Assembly (NCBI GenBank): GCA_937922005.1
Contig: CAKZWV010000053.1
Coordinates: 1-12,173, forward strand
Length of the DNA: 12,173 nt
Reading direction: 5' to 3'
Origin: an uncultured Clostridia bacterium
GTDB taxonomy: Bacteria > Bacillota > Clostridia > Saccharofermentanales > DTU023
In this document: piece after piece, positions 1 to 7,315 of the stretch
Position numbering within the stretch: position 1 is the stretch's first letter
How the letters are laid out: each line of letters starts with the position of its first letter
Program-made: the position numbers and the translations under genes
Notes under the pieces: model-generated
Seen by the model: only the letters and a program-made list of their open reading frames with translations
The model's database searches: none
Told to the model about the DNA's origin: nothing

Positions 1-96
1 GGGCTTTATTATTTCATTATGAAGAAATTTCTTGGTTTCGGCTGTCAAAGCCCCGAGCTTGCCCTTAGTTGAATTCTGCCCCTAAGTTGGCCGTCT

Positions 97-130
97 TTGA
101 CTGGTAATATTCTTATAGTCTTGATATAAT
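97..130 (+). promoter_or_regulatory. Extended -10 promoter for the PP2C-like/LysM gene
   Basis: TGATATAAT at 122-130 is a perfect extended -10 element (TG, one base, TATAAT). A TTGACT -35-like hexamer lies at 97-102, but the 22-bp spacing is too long for a normal pair, so the extended -10 probably does most of the work. Transcription would start near 137, giving a 5' UTR of about 90 nt before the start codon at 228. Confidence 0.6.
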
Positions 131-140
131 CGACATGCTA

Positions 141-202
141 TAGCAAGGCTACTGTAATGCGAGTCTTGCTAGGAAATTGCTTGGACTTTTAGACTATAGC
201 AA
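141..202 (+). promoter_or_regulatory. 5' UTR hairpin with a competing repeat
   Basis: Bases 141-150 pair with 162-171 (10 bp with one G-U, 11-nt loop), forming a hairpin at the very start of the predicted transcript. The 9-mer CTATAGCAA occurs at 138-146 and again at 194-202. Both copies contain TAGCAA, which can pair with the single TTGCTA at 166-171, so two alternative hairpins are possible. The second would lie just ahead of the ribosome binding site (about 215-222). A regulatory role is inference only. Confidence 0.3.
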
Positions 203-227
203 AATCTGACGGAAGGGGAGGTTTTTC

Positions 228-3200
228 ATGTCCAGTAAGATCGAGGAAACGCAACAGTTGGTTCATACCATTACTTCCTATGCCGAATGGACGGCAGATG
301 AGAAGGATGGTTTGAAGTTTAGTTTCTTTATGGACGGTCAGACCATTCCCCGCTATGTGGAGCTTGACGTCAAGGGCAAGGAGCATGACAATGCCGTGCA
401 GGACCGTCTTCATTTAGATCCTACGGAATATGCCTATGAAGATAATTTCAAGGTTTATGACCTAGATAAGGAGGCCCTAGGTCACCTTTTAGCCATTATG
501 GCTGACCATCCTGCTCAGGCTCAGGATCAAGGCCAAGAACAGGAAGAACCTATGGTGACCCTGAGTCGTCAGACCTACTTCCGCATAGCTCGGGATCCCG
601 TTGCGCCAACTGCGTCGAATAATCATTTGACCAGTGTGGTTAATTTTATGCGTAATAAACGGAGTGCGTTGAGCAGCCAAAAACAAAGTCCCTACTACTG
701 TTCTTGTATGGTGACCAACGGCAACAAGTTTATTGCTCAAGCCAGCGGTGACGCTTGCGCTTTTTTTTATTTTGAAAAGGCCCTATATCCCCTCCTCAAG
801 ACCCCTAACATACAGCTTGAGGATAAGGACGTCGATGGAAACTTGCTCAATTCCTTTGATGCTTATTGTGATACGGATCTTGGCATGGCTCATTCCTCAA
901 AGGTTATCCCGGTTCTAGAAAACTCGGTGGTCATCTTGTGTAATGTGCCCCTCTTTGAGTGCCTGGGCCAGATGGATCTCATTAAAATAGTCCATAGTTG
1001 CTCCTATACTGCAAATATTGCCCAGGCCTTGGTTGCTGAGGCCTATGGCCGCAACCCCGATCGGAGCTATCAAGCTGCTTCTCTCTATTTTTTGTCAGCA
1101 GCTGAGTCAAAGGCTTTGAAGTCTCGCATTCGTGATTTACTGCGTCGCCCTCACGAAAGCCTTGGGCAAATTTCCTCACAGGAGTCAGCAAATCAGCAAG
1201 AAGCAGGGGCCCCATCTGCTCGTACTTCCGTGTCTGAAGTTATGTCTGACCTGCCGCCAGAGCCTCCTGGACCACCGGGAGACCGCGCTAAGCACAATGA
1301 TTTTACTTCCCGACCAGAAACGCTCTGGTCTGAGAGCACGGAAAGACGGAGTCCAGTTAATCAGCGGGAGCCAGTCAACCAGCGAAGCTCGGCTAGTCAG
1401 CAGGATCAGGCCGACAAGCAAGGTCTGAGTGGCCAGGAAGGGCCCAGTAATCGCCAAGGTACGGAACGGCAGATCGCAGGTCATTTACAAAGTGAATCGT
1501 TAGACCAGGACCATACTATGGAAACTTCTGAGGGGCAACCCCTTCAGCGCTCTTTTGAACATCCCCAAAAGCGTTCTCAGAAGCCTACAAATGAGGGCCT
1601 GGAGCATTTGCAAGAGCGTTCTCCAGAACCCTCACTAGGAAGTCCTGTAGAACGTCCACAGGAGCGTTTGTCGGATGGACTGGAGAATCGGGCGCATAGC
1701 CAGGCTCTTTCTCGAAAAGAAAGGCCCAAAGATCCTCCTCCTAGGAGAATTCCCCCACCGCCTGATAGGTCCTCGGTCCCTCCTACAGAGGATAAGCCTA
1801 ATCCCAGTCTTTCATCGTCAGCGGAGCCCTATCAGGGAGGAGATGCTCTTTTAGAAAGTGACAAGTACGAACCTCAGTCTCCATCAGATCGGACCCGGGA
1901 GTTTTCTCGTAGTCCCTTTGAGTCCCGGGAGCGGGGCATGGGTGAAGAGACGGGCGGAGATCCTACCAAAAACATCAAGGATGTGCTGCAATCGACCAAG
2001 ATTAACTCGGACACAGGTCAGAAAGCTGCTGACATCGTGGCTGATCCCCCTAAGGATCATACTCAAGACCAGGGTCGTGCCTCGTATGGGGTACGACGTA
2101 AGAACAAAAATTCCTCTTCTACTAGCACGTTGGAACAACAAATTCCTTCGAATTATCAGACTCTTAGAGACCAATCTTCCACAAATCCTGAGTTAAGATC
2201 AGATACTCTGGCCTCTACGAGTACCCCCAAGCAAGTGACCTCTTCGGTGGATCATAACGCCGCACCATCAAACGGAGAAATGAAAAGAACTATGGAAAAT
2301 ACTGATTCACATGGCATTTCAATGCGTGCCTATCCCAATTCACAGACGGATACCCCGATCGATCGGCAAAATACCGTACCCTGCACAAAAGAACCTCAAA
2401 CTGTTGTGAAGGTAGACTTATCTTTTCCCTTAGGTGAGTCTGGATACGATAAGTATGAAATGTATCATTATGCAGATGGAGAAGTGGTCACTCAATCTGG
2501 CCACTCTATATTGACAGCGGAGGATTTTATTGCTAGACAAAAGGCTCTCCAAGAGGGAGGAGCCATGATGCCGAGTGGTGCGGAAAATCCTGTCCAGACT
2601 GGCAACGATTATGGACAAGGTCAAGTAGATGACTGGCATGACGAAAAGCCTAGTGTGGGTATGAGCCGTGATTATGGGCGAGGACAGCCATCTGGCTCTG
2701 CTCGTGATAATAGACAAATGCCATCGACTGTTCCAGGATCGGGATCGTATGAAGATCTACAAGAATCCTCACCTTATAGTGACGACTGGCATGGATCATC
2801 TGACGGTGACGGCTACCCAAATAGAAATTATGATGGAGAGCATCGGCCTTTACAAAGAGACCCCTATGGAGAAGAAGGAGATCCTTATGGAGGGCGGGCT
2901 GATCTTTATGATAGGCGTGATCCATACGATAGGACTGATCCATACGATCGACCTGATCCATACGATAGGCCTGATCCATACGATAGACCTGATCTTTATG
3001 GTGAGTTACCCAATGAACCAGTTTCTCCCGATCGCTATCCACCTAATGGCGGTGGGAACAAGCGGCCTCGGATGAGATCCTCTTCACAGCCAGGAGCGTC
3101 AGGATCTTTCATGGGTAATAAGGCAGTTAGAATCGCCTTCTACGGGATTATGGCGACCATCTGCGTTGTTTGTGTGATCATCCTTGTTTGGTTAATGAAG

Positions 3201-3731
3201 GAAAAGAATCAGCAGGATAAGGATAACGATCAACGAATGAGTGCGGAGTCCAGTTCTAGCATTGAAAGAACGGTTCCGACCACCCAGCCGACGACGGTCG
3301 AAACCACAACAGAGCCGACTGAGACAGAGACGACCGAGATAGAGACCACAACAGAAGACACCGAACAGACCCTAGCTGAAGCACCTTATGTTTACCAAGC
3401 AGAGGCGGGTGATGACGTCTATTCTCTGTGTGCTCAATTTTACGGCAGTAGTGCTGAAAAATATGCTAAAGTCTTGCGAGAGGCCAATCCAGAGGTCTTT
3501 GCTAATGGTGACACACCTGCTCCTGGCGCATCTATCATTCAGCCGCAGATGAAGAGCGCACCCTACTACGGTAAAACGCAAGCGGAGATCCTAGCCATGC
3601 CAGCTCCAAGCAAAGAGGAGCATGAAGCAGGTGAAGAAGGCACACAGGAGACTGGGCCAGATGGCTTGCCTGTTGCTGGAAATGCTGAATCAGATACGAG
3701 TGAACGGCAGACCTTGCCGGTCAACCCATAG
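228..3731 (+). CDS. Membrane protein with degenerate PP2C-like domain and LysM domain
   Basis: This 1167-residue protein starts at an ATG seven bases after a strong GGGGAGGT site. Residues about 1-300 resemble a PP2C (PPM) phosphatase fold. ASGDACAFFYF (172-182) matches the 'ANVGDSRAYLY' strand. VIPVLENSVVILCNVPL (226-242) matches the 'L..GD.LLLCSDGL' segment, with the metal-binding Asp replaced (C238-N-V-P-L). ALVAEAYGRNPDRSY matches the terminal 'RDN.T' motif. No DGxGG motif is visible, so catalysis is unlikely. Residues about 305-960 are Pro/Ser/Gln/Arg-rich and probably disordered, apart from a denser stretch at about 724-781. Hexapeptide repeats follow (892-925), then a basic patch, one transmembrane helix (about 968-990), a Thr/Glu-rich stalk and a LysM domain (about 1054-1106: AGDDVYSLCAQFYGSS) with an acidic tail. 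The predicted topology is N-terminus in, LysM outside binding glycan. I know no named family with this architecture. Function is unknown; a link between cell wall sensing and an intracellular partner is inference. Confidence 0.75.
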   Translation: MSSKIEETQQLVHTITSYAEWTADEKDGLKFSFFMDGQTIPRYVELDVKGKEHDNAVQDRLHLDPTEYAYEDNFKVYDLDKEALGHLLAIMADHPAQAQDQGQEQEEPMVTLSRQTYFRIARDPVAPTASNNHLTSVVNFMRNKRSALSSQKQSPYYCSCMVTNGNKFIAQASGDACAFFYFEKALYPLLKTPNIQLEDKDVDGNLLNSFDAYCDTDLGMAHSSKVIPVLENSVVILCNVPLFECLGQMDLIKIVHSCSYTANIAQALVAEAYGRNPDRSYQAASLYFLSAAESKALKSRIRDLLRRPHESLGQISSQESANQQEAGAPSARTSVSEVMSDLPPEPPGPPGDRAKHNDFTSRPETLWSESTERRSPVNQREPVNQRSSASQQDQADKQGLSGQEGPSNRQGTERQIAGHLQSESLDQDHTMETSEGQPLQRSFEHPQKRSQKPTNEGLEHLQERSPEPSLGSPVERPQERLSDGLENRAHSQALSRKERPKDPPPRRIPPPPDRSSVPPTEDKPNPSLSSSAEPYQGGDALLESDKYEPQSPSDRTREFSRSPFESRERGMGEETGGDPTKNIKDVLQSTKINSDTGQKAADIVADPPKDHTQDQGRASYGVRRKNKNSSSTSTLEQQIPSNYQTLRDQSSTNPELRSDTLASTSTPKQVTSSVDHNAAPSNGEMKRTMENTDSHGISMRAYPNSQTDTPIDRQNTVPCTKEPQTVVKVDLSFPLGESGYDKYEMYHYADGEVVTQSGHSILTAEDFIARQKALQEGGAMMPSGAENPVQTGNDYGQGQVDDWHDEKPSVGMSRDYGRGQPSGSARDNRQMPSTVPGSGSYEDLQESSPYSDDWHGSSDGDGYPNRNYDGEHRPLQRDPYGEEGDPYGGRADLYDRRDPYDRTDPYDRPDPYDRPDPYDRPDLYGELPNEPVSPDRYPPNGGGNKRPRMRSSSQPGASGSFMGNKAVRIAFYGIMATICVVCVIILVWLMKEKNQQDKDNDQRMSAESSSSIERTVPTTQPTTVETTTEPTETETTEIETTTEDTEQTLAEAPYVYQAEAGDDVYSLCAQFYGSSAEKYAKVLREANPEVFANGDTPAPGASIIQPQMKSAPYYGKTQAEILAMPAPSKEEHEAGEEGTQETGPDGLPVAGNAESDTSERQTLPVNP
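2901..3002 (+). repeat. 18-bp tandem repeat encoding D-P-Y-D-R-P
   Basis: Six consecutive hexapeptides (residues 892-925 of the LysM protein) follow the pattern D-(P/L)-Y-(D/G)-(R/E)-X. The DNA unit is about 18 bp (gatccatacgataggcct). The central copies are nearly identical, so the array probably grew by slippage and may vary in copy number between strains. It sits in the disordered linker just before the membrane helix. Related DPYGE and DPYGG units at residues 878-889 extend it upstream. Confidence 0.85.
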
Positions 3732-3792
3732 TAAAGCTGATGCTAAGCTGATTACAAACCCGATGGCCAACCGATTTTGGGTTGAGCCCTAG

Positions 3793-3830
3793 CAGGGATG
3801 TTCGAACGCATGGGCGAACATCCCTGTCTT
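3793..3830 (+). terminator. 12-bp stem-loop between the LysM gene and alaS
   Basis: CAGGGATGTTCG (3793-3804) pairs perfectly with CGAACATCCCTG (3815-3826) around a 10-nt loop. The following bases (TCTTCTTTA) are T-rich but interrupted, so this is either a weak intrinsic terminator of the upstream gene or an attenuator for alaS. The alaS ribosome binding site starts only 12 nt after the stem. I see no convincing separate promoter in 3732-3853, so alaS may depend on read-through past this hairpin. Confidence 0.5.
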
Positions 3831-3853
3831 CTTTACTGGAGGATATTTTTCTT

Positions 3854-6631
3854 ATGTTTTCACAGGATTCTACGAATATAATAAACGATCCATCTGCCCC
3901 CAGTCCTTTGGGAGTCAATGAGATTCGAGATCTTTATTTACATTTTTTTGAGACTAAGGGCCACAAAATTCTCCCGAGTTTCCCACTGGTTCCCCACCAT
4001 GACAAGTCTATTTTACTCATCAATGCAGGCATGACTCCCATGAAACCTTGGTTTACTGGGGCCGAGACCCCTCCCTCAAAGAGAGTTACCACGTGTCAAA
4101 AATGCATTCGCACCAATGATATTGATAGTGTGGGCATTACGGACCGCCATGGTACCTTCTTTGAGATGCTTGGGAACTTTAGTTTTGGCGATTATTTCAA
4201 GGCAGAAGTCATACCTTGGGCCTTTGAATTCTTAACTAGGGTCCTCCACTTGGACCCAAAACGTCTTTATGTCACGGTCTACCTGGATGATGATGAGGCG
4301 GAAAAGCTTTGGATTCAAGTAGGTCTAGACCCTAATCACATAGCCCGCCTCGGCAAAGAGGATAACTTCTGGGAACACGGGACCGGACCCTGTGGGCCCT
4401 GTACGGAGATCTTCTATGATCGGGGAGAGTCCTATGCCTGTGGAAAGAATTGTCATTTCCCCTGTGAATGCGATCGCTTTATTGAAATCTGGAATTTGGT
4501 TTTCAGTCAATTTGAAAGAACGGAAGAGGGAGAATATCTTCCTTTAAAGCAAAAGAACATTGACACGGGTGCCGGTTTGGAACGTATGGCTGTAGCTCTC
4601 CAAGGAGTAAAGAGTCTCTTTGAAGTAGATACTGTACGTAAAGTTTTAGATACCGTTGTAGCCCTTTCTGGTAAAGCCTATGGGCAGGATCCCAATAATG
4701 ACCGGGCCATTCGGGTCATTACGGACCATATTCGGAGCTCAGTCTTTATGATCGCTGACGGGATCATTCCTTCCAATGAAGGAAGGGGCTATGTCCTTCG
4801 GCGCCTTCTCCGCCGCAGTGTGCGTTTTGGCCAGCTCTTAGGCATTCAAGAGAAGTTCCTTGAAAAAATTGCCGCTGTAACCATTGATGTAGCGGAAGGA
4901 TCTTATCCCGAATTAGAGGCTCGTCGAGAGAAAATTATGGCCCAGATCCACAGTGAGGAGACAAGTTTCCGCAAAACCCTAGACCAGGGATTGGGTCTTT
5001 TAACCGAGGCCATTGCCGCTTTGAAAGACAAAGGTGAAAGCGTAGTCCTAGGGGATATTCTCTTTAAACTACATGATACCTTTGGCTTTCCCTTGGATCT
5101 CAGTCGTGAAGTGGCCGGCGAGCAAGGACTTTCTGTCGACCTTGAAGGTTTCCAGATTTTGATGGCAGCACAAAAAGAGAGAGCCCGTAAGGCTCAGCTG
5201 GAAAAACAAGGATCTTCGTGGAAGGGCTTAGGCCTGCCTCCAGTTACCGGCATTCCCAAAACAGAATTTACTGGTTACGAGAAGATGCAAGATGAAGGTA
5301 AGTTGCTGAATATATTCCTCCTGGCCCCTGGCACAGGCTCTGAAGAAACTAGCTGGCAAAAGCTAGATTCCTTGGATGAGGAAAGCTATCTGAAAACTGG
5401 GGAAGGCGTCCTATTCCTGGTATTTGATAAGACTCCAGCCTATGGGGAGGGGGGAGGCCAGGTAGGCGACCAAGGCACAATCAGCTTCCCCAATGCCCGC
5501 TTGGACCTCGTGGATACCAAAAAAGTAGATAATGTTTACCTGCACAGAGCCATCTTGCAAGATGGAAGCCTCCAAGTGGGCGAGCAGGGGGAAGTCGTCC
5601 TAACTCAAAAAAAACGTGTGGCTACCATGCGCAATCACTCGGCAACTCACCTCCTCCATGCCGCTCTCAAAGAGGTATTGGGAAGCCATGTGGACCAGCA
5701 AGGCTCGATGGTCAATGATGAATACCTCCGCTTTGACTTTTCATTCCCCCGGGCCATGACGGAGGAGGAGCTTCAAGCTACGGAAGACCTCGTCAATGCC
5801 CAGATTTTGGCGGGTTCTCCAATTCATACAGATATCCTTCCCCTTGAAGAAGCAAAAAAGACGGGTGCTGAAGCACTCTTTACGGAAAAGTATGGGGACC
5901 TAGTCCGGGTTGTCTCCATGGGCAACTTTAGCAAGGAGTTTTGTGGAGGAACCCACCTAGCAAATACGGCAGAAGTAGGATATTTCCGAATTCAGAGTGA
6001 GTCGTCCATTGCAGCAGGCATACGCCGGATTGAAGCAGTGACTGGTCAGGCTGCGATAGAACTTGCAAAAATAGAGAAGCAAATAATCCATGGCTTGACG
6101 CAAAGCCTTCAAGCTTCTTCCGGAGACCTGGTGGAGCGAGTTGCCTTGCTTCAAGATGAGGTGAAAAATCTAAAAAAGGACCTGGCGGACCAGGAAGAAA
6201 AGCAGCTCCTAGCCCAGGCTCAAACTATAGCTTATCAGGCTTGTAAGAAAGTTTCTGTTCCGGAGAGTAAGGGACTTGCCTTGGCCGAACTTCCCTACCT
6301 ATGCGTGGTGATGCCCGGCGTGACGAGTAAGAATATTCGGGTGATCGGGGATTATCTGCGGGATCGGATCCAAGGGGCTGTGCTCTTGGGAGCGACGGAA
6401 GCAGGCAAAAAAGAAGGAGAAGTAAAGATTTCTTTCTTTGCTACAGGAACCCCAGAGGCTGTCCAGGCTGGCTTTCATGCTGGTAAATTAGTCCAAGCTG
6501 CCGCCAGCCTCTGCGGTGGTAAAGGAGGCGGTAAAGCTAACTCTGCTCAAGCAGGAGCTAAGGATCCCAGTAAACTTCCGGAAGCTCTGACCCAGGCGGA
6601 AACCCTCCTCCAAAAGAGCGTGAGTGAATAA
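3854..6631 (+). CDS. alaS: Alanyl-tRNA synthetase
   Basis: AlaS attaches alanine to tRNA-Ala in the cytoplasm and removes wrongly attached Ser or Gly. The 925-residue protein shows the full class II layout: an aminoacylation core with TTCQKCIRTNDI and RHGTFFEMLGNFSFGDYFK (residues about 79-116), then a cysteine-rich segment (CGKNCHFPCECD) ahead of EIWNLVFSQF. The editing domain carries the zinc residues H595 and H599 (HSATH) and C697 and H701 (CGGTH). A C-terminal DHHA1-type domain ends with a glycine-rich GGKGGGKA loop. The start at 3854 follows GGAGG at 3838-3842; a longer reading to a TTG at 3782 would run through the upstream stem-loop and is not favoured. The N-terminus carries about 18 extra residues before the usual NEIRDLYLHFF opening, and the protein is somewhat longer than the usual 870-880. 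All key editing residues are present, so it should be fully functional. Confidence 0.98.
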   Translation: MFSQDSTNIINDPSAPSPLGVNEIRDLYLHFFETKGHKILPSFPLVPHHDKSILLINAGMTPMKPWFTGAETPPSKRVTTCQKCIRTNDIDSVGITDRHGTFFEMLGNFSFGDYFKAEVIPWAFEFLTRVLHLDPKRLYVTVYLDDDEAEKLWIQVGLDPNHIARLGKEDNFWEHGTGPCGPCTEIFYDRGESYACGKNCHFPCECDRFIEIWNLVFSQFERTEEGEYLPLKQKNIDTGAGLERMAVALQGVKSLFEVDTVRKVLDTVVALSGKAYGQDPNNDRAIRVITDHIRSSVFMIADGIIPSNEGRGYVLRRLLRRSVRFGQLLGIQEKFLEKIAAVTIDVAEGSYPELEARREKIMAQIHSEETSFRKTLDQGLGLLTEAIAALKDKGESVVLGDILFKLHDTFGFPLDLSREVAGEQGLSVDLEGFQILMAAQKERARKAQLEKQGSSWKGLGLPPVTGIPKTEFTGYEKMQDEGKLLNIFLLAPGTGSEETSWQKLDSLDEESYLKTGEGVLFLVFDKTPAYGEGGGQVGDQGTISFPNARLDLVDTKKVDNVYLHRAILQDGSLQVGEQGEVVLTQKKRVATMRNHSATHLLHAALKEVLGSHVDQQGSMVNDEYLRFDFSFPRAMTEEELQATEDLVNAQILAGSPIHTDILPLEEAKKTGAEALFTEKYGDLVRVVSMGNFSKEFCGGTHLANTAEVGYFRIQSESSIAAGIRRIEAVTGQAAIELAKIEKQIIHGLTQSLQASSGDLVERVALLQDEVKNLKKDLADQEEKQLLAQAQTIAYQACKKVSVPESKGLALAELPYLCVVMPGVTSKNIRVIGDYLRDRIQGAVLLGATEAGKKEGEVKISFFATGTPEAVQAGFHAGKLVQAAASLCGGKGGGKANSAQAGAKDPSKLPEALTQAETLLQKSVSE

Positions 6632-6745
6632 ATAGAGCGGTCAGGATGCTCTAACGTCCTCTGCTTCTGTCGAATTACTTCAAAAAATTGTCGGATTTGG
6701 TCGGGTGAAATTCGCCCTATGATTGAATTTTGCGATTTTTCTGTT

Positions 6746-6779
6746 AGATTCGTGTTCAAATCTTTTTAGAATCTTTTTT
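6746..6779 (+). terminator. Possible weak alaS terminator
   Basis: AGATTC at 6746-6751 can pair with GAATCT at 6769-6774, followed by a T-run to 6779. Alternatively AGATT can pair with AATCT at 6759-6763, followed by TTTT. Both stems are short and AT-rich, so termination here would be weak. The strong terminator at 6966-6993 lies further on. Confidence 0.25.
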
Positions 6780-6906
6780 GGCCAATCTATAAATTGTAGG
6801 AAGGGAAATCAAACAATAAAGACTGAATTGGGTCGATTCCATCTAATATCGCTAGCTAAAATTTTTCAATTTCTGTCTTGACCATTATTTTGTGTAACCT
6901 TCTTGT

Positions 6907-6993
6907 AATATTCGGAATATTTTTCTACAAAAACATTGTCGAAATGTCGCTTTTCGTTTCGACACATCGGCTGGCCTCCAGCCGATTTTTTTT
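6907..6993 (+). ncRNA. Candidate small RNA ending at a strong terminator
   Basis: A TTGACC at 6878-6883 and a TGTAAT at 6904-6909 could form a promoter, though the 20-bp spacing is poor. A perfect inverted repeat, AATATTC-G-GAATATT (6907-6921), overlaps this -10 and could be an operator. Downstream lie two consecutive hairpins: 6937-6946 with 6955-6964 (one G-U), then the terminator hairpin. A short transcript of roughly 75 nt made of two hairpins is plausible. It could equally be only the end of a long alaS 3' UTR. The 5' end is not determined. Confidence 0.25.
6966..6993 (+). terminator. Strong intrinsic terminator
   Basis: TCGGCTGG (6967-6974) pairs perfectly with CCAGCCGA (6978-6985) around a 3-nt CCT loop, extended by A6966-T6986, and is followed by eight Ts (6986-6993). 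It is about 335 nt downstream of the alaS stop codon. It either ends a long alaS 3' UTR or ends a separate small RNA. It also insulates the Hfq-like gene from alaS transcription. Confidence 0.9.
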
Positions 6994-7035
6994 ATTAATT
7001 TCTAATATCTTTAACTTTTTTCGATTTTCTTAGAT

Positions 7036-7051
7036 GATAATCATGTAGAAT
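7036..7051 (+). promoter_or_regulatory. Possible -10 elements for the Hfq-like gene
   Basis: GATAAT (7036-7041) and TAGAAT (7046-7051) each match TATAAT at five of six positions and lie just after the terminator. No good -35 is seen; TTAACT at 7011-7016 is 19 bp from the first. A promoter is expected here because the upstream terminator blocks read-through. Confidence 0.3.
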
Positions 7052-7288
7052 AGAAGTAGATCAAGCTTGCATCTTCATTGATGCCGTTGCTTTCTACAGG
7101 GTTGAACGACCATAGTCAACCTATACAGTGGAATTATCCTAGATTAATTCCTAATAACGTAAGATAAATTCTTTTCAATTTATCCCCCTTGGCATCTACT
7201 TTGCCTCAGTTTCGGCGCTTAACACGCAATGCGCTCACAATTGATTGAGCTGCTGCGATGTAATGTCATGAAAATCTGTTAGATGCCA
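7044..7288 (+). promoter_or_regulatory. Candidate structured leader with mutually exclusive stems
   Basis: The region upstream of the Hfq-like gene has an unusual density of complementary segments. AAGTAGAT (7054-7061) pairs with ATCTACTT (7194-7201) and would close a junction holding local hairpins at 7063-7092, 7100-7105/7116-7121 and GATAAATT/AATTTATC (7163-7170/7177-7184). The overlapping segment TGGCATCTA (7190-7198) pairs perfectly over 9 bp with TAGATGCCA (7280-7288), just before the ribosome binding site, and cannot coexist with the first stem. The second stem would enclose GCTCA/TGAGC (7233-7237/7246-7250). Two exclusive folds meeting near a ribosome binding site suggest a riboregulator, but I do not recognise a known riboswitch class. 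Confidence 0.4.
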
Positions 7289-7315
7289 TATTTACTTATA
7301 GAAAAGGAGGTAAGT

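Larger units (their letters stand above)
6632..7315. other. 684-bp AT-rich intergenic region
   Basis: No convincing coding frame is visible on either strand. From left to right I see a weak 6-bp hairpin just after alaS (6633-6653), AT-rich inverted repeats followed by T-runs (6746-6779, a possible weak alaS terminator), a perfect 7-bp palindromic repeat (6907-6921), a 10-bp hairpin (6937-6964), a strong intrinsic terminator (6966-6993) and a candidate structured leader (7044-7288). No tRNA, tmRNA or RNase P RNA signature was recognised. Confidence 0.7.

Noticed and set aside
1..72. The 3' end of an upstream gene (frame open to a stop at 70-72)
   Set aside because: Only 23 codons are visible with no recognisable motif. 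The segment also holds an inverted repeat GGGCTTT/AAAGCCC (1-7/47-53) and a palindrome AAGAAATTTCTT (22-33), which fits non-coding sequence better. It cannot be decided from this window.
2650..3075. Open frames on both strands across the DPYDR repeats
   Set aside because: They result from the 18-bp repeat, which stays open in several frames. The main reading frame alone has a ribosome binding site and recognisable domains.
3732..3853. A T-box leader before alaS
   Set aside because: The gap is only 122 bp and lacks the conserved T-box sequence and specifier-loop layout; only a simple stem-loop is present.
3782..3853. A longer alaS beginning at TTG 3782
   Set aside because: The extra 24 residues would be encoded by the stem-loop, there is no ribosome binding site before 3782, and ATG 3854 has a GGAGG in place.
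6632..7315. tmRNA, 6S RNA or another known RNA gene in the gap
   Set aside because: No tmRNA acceptor ends or tag frame, no RNase P or SRP signature, and no clear 6S-like single long hairpin with a central bubble could be recognised by eye.
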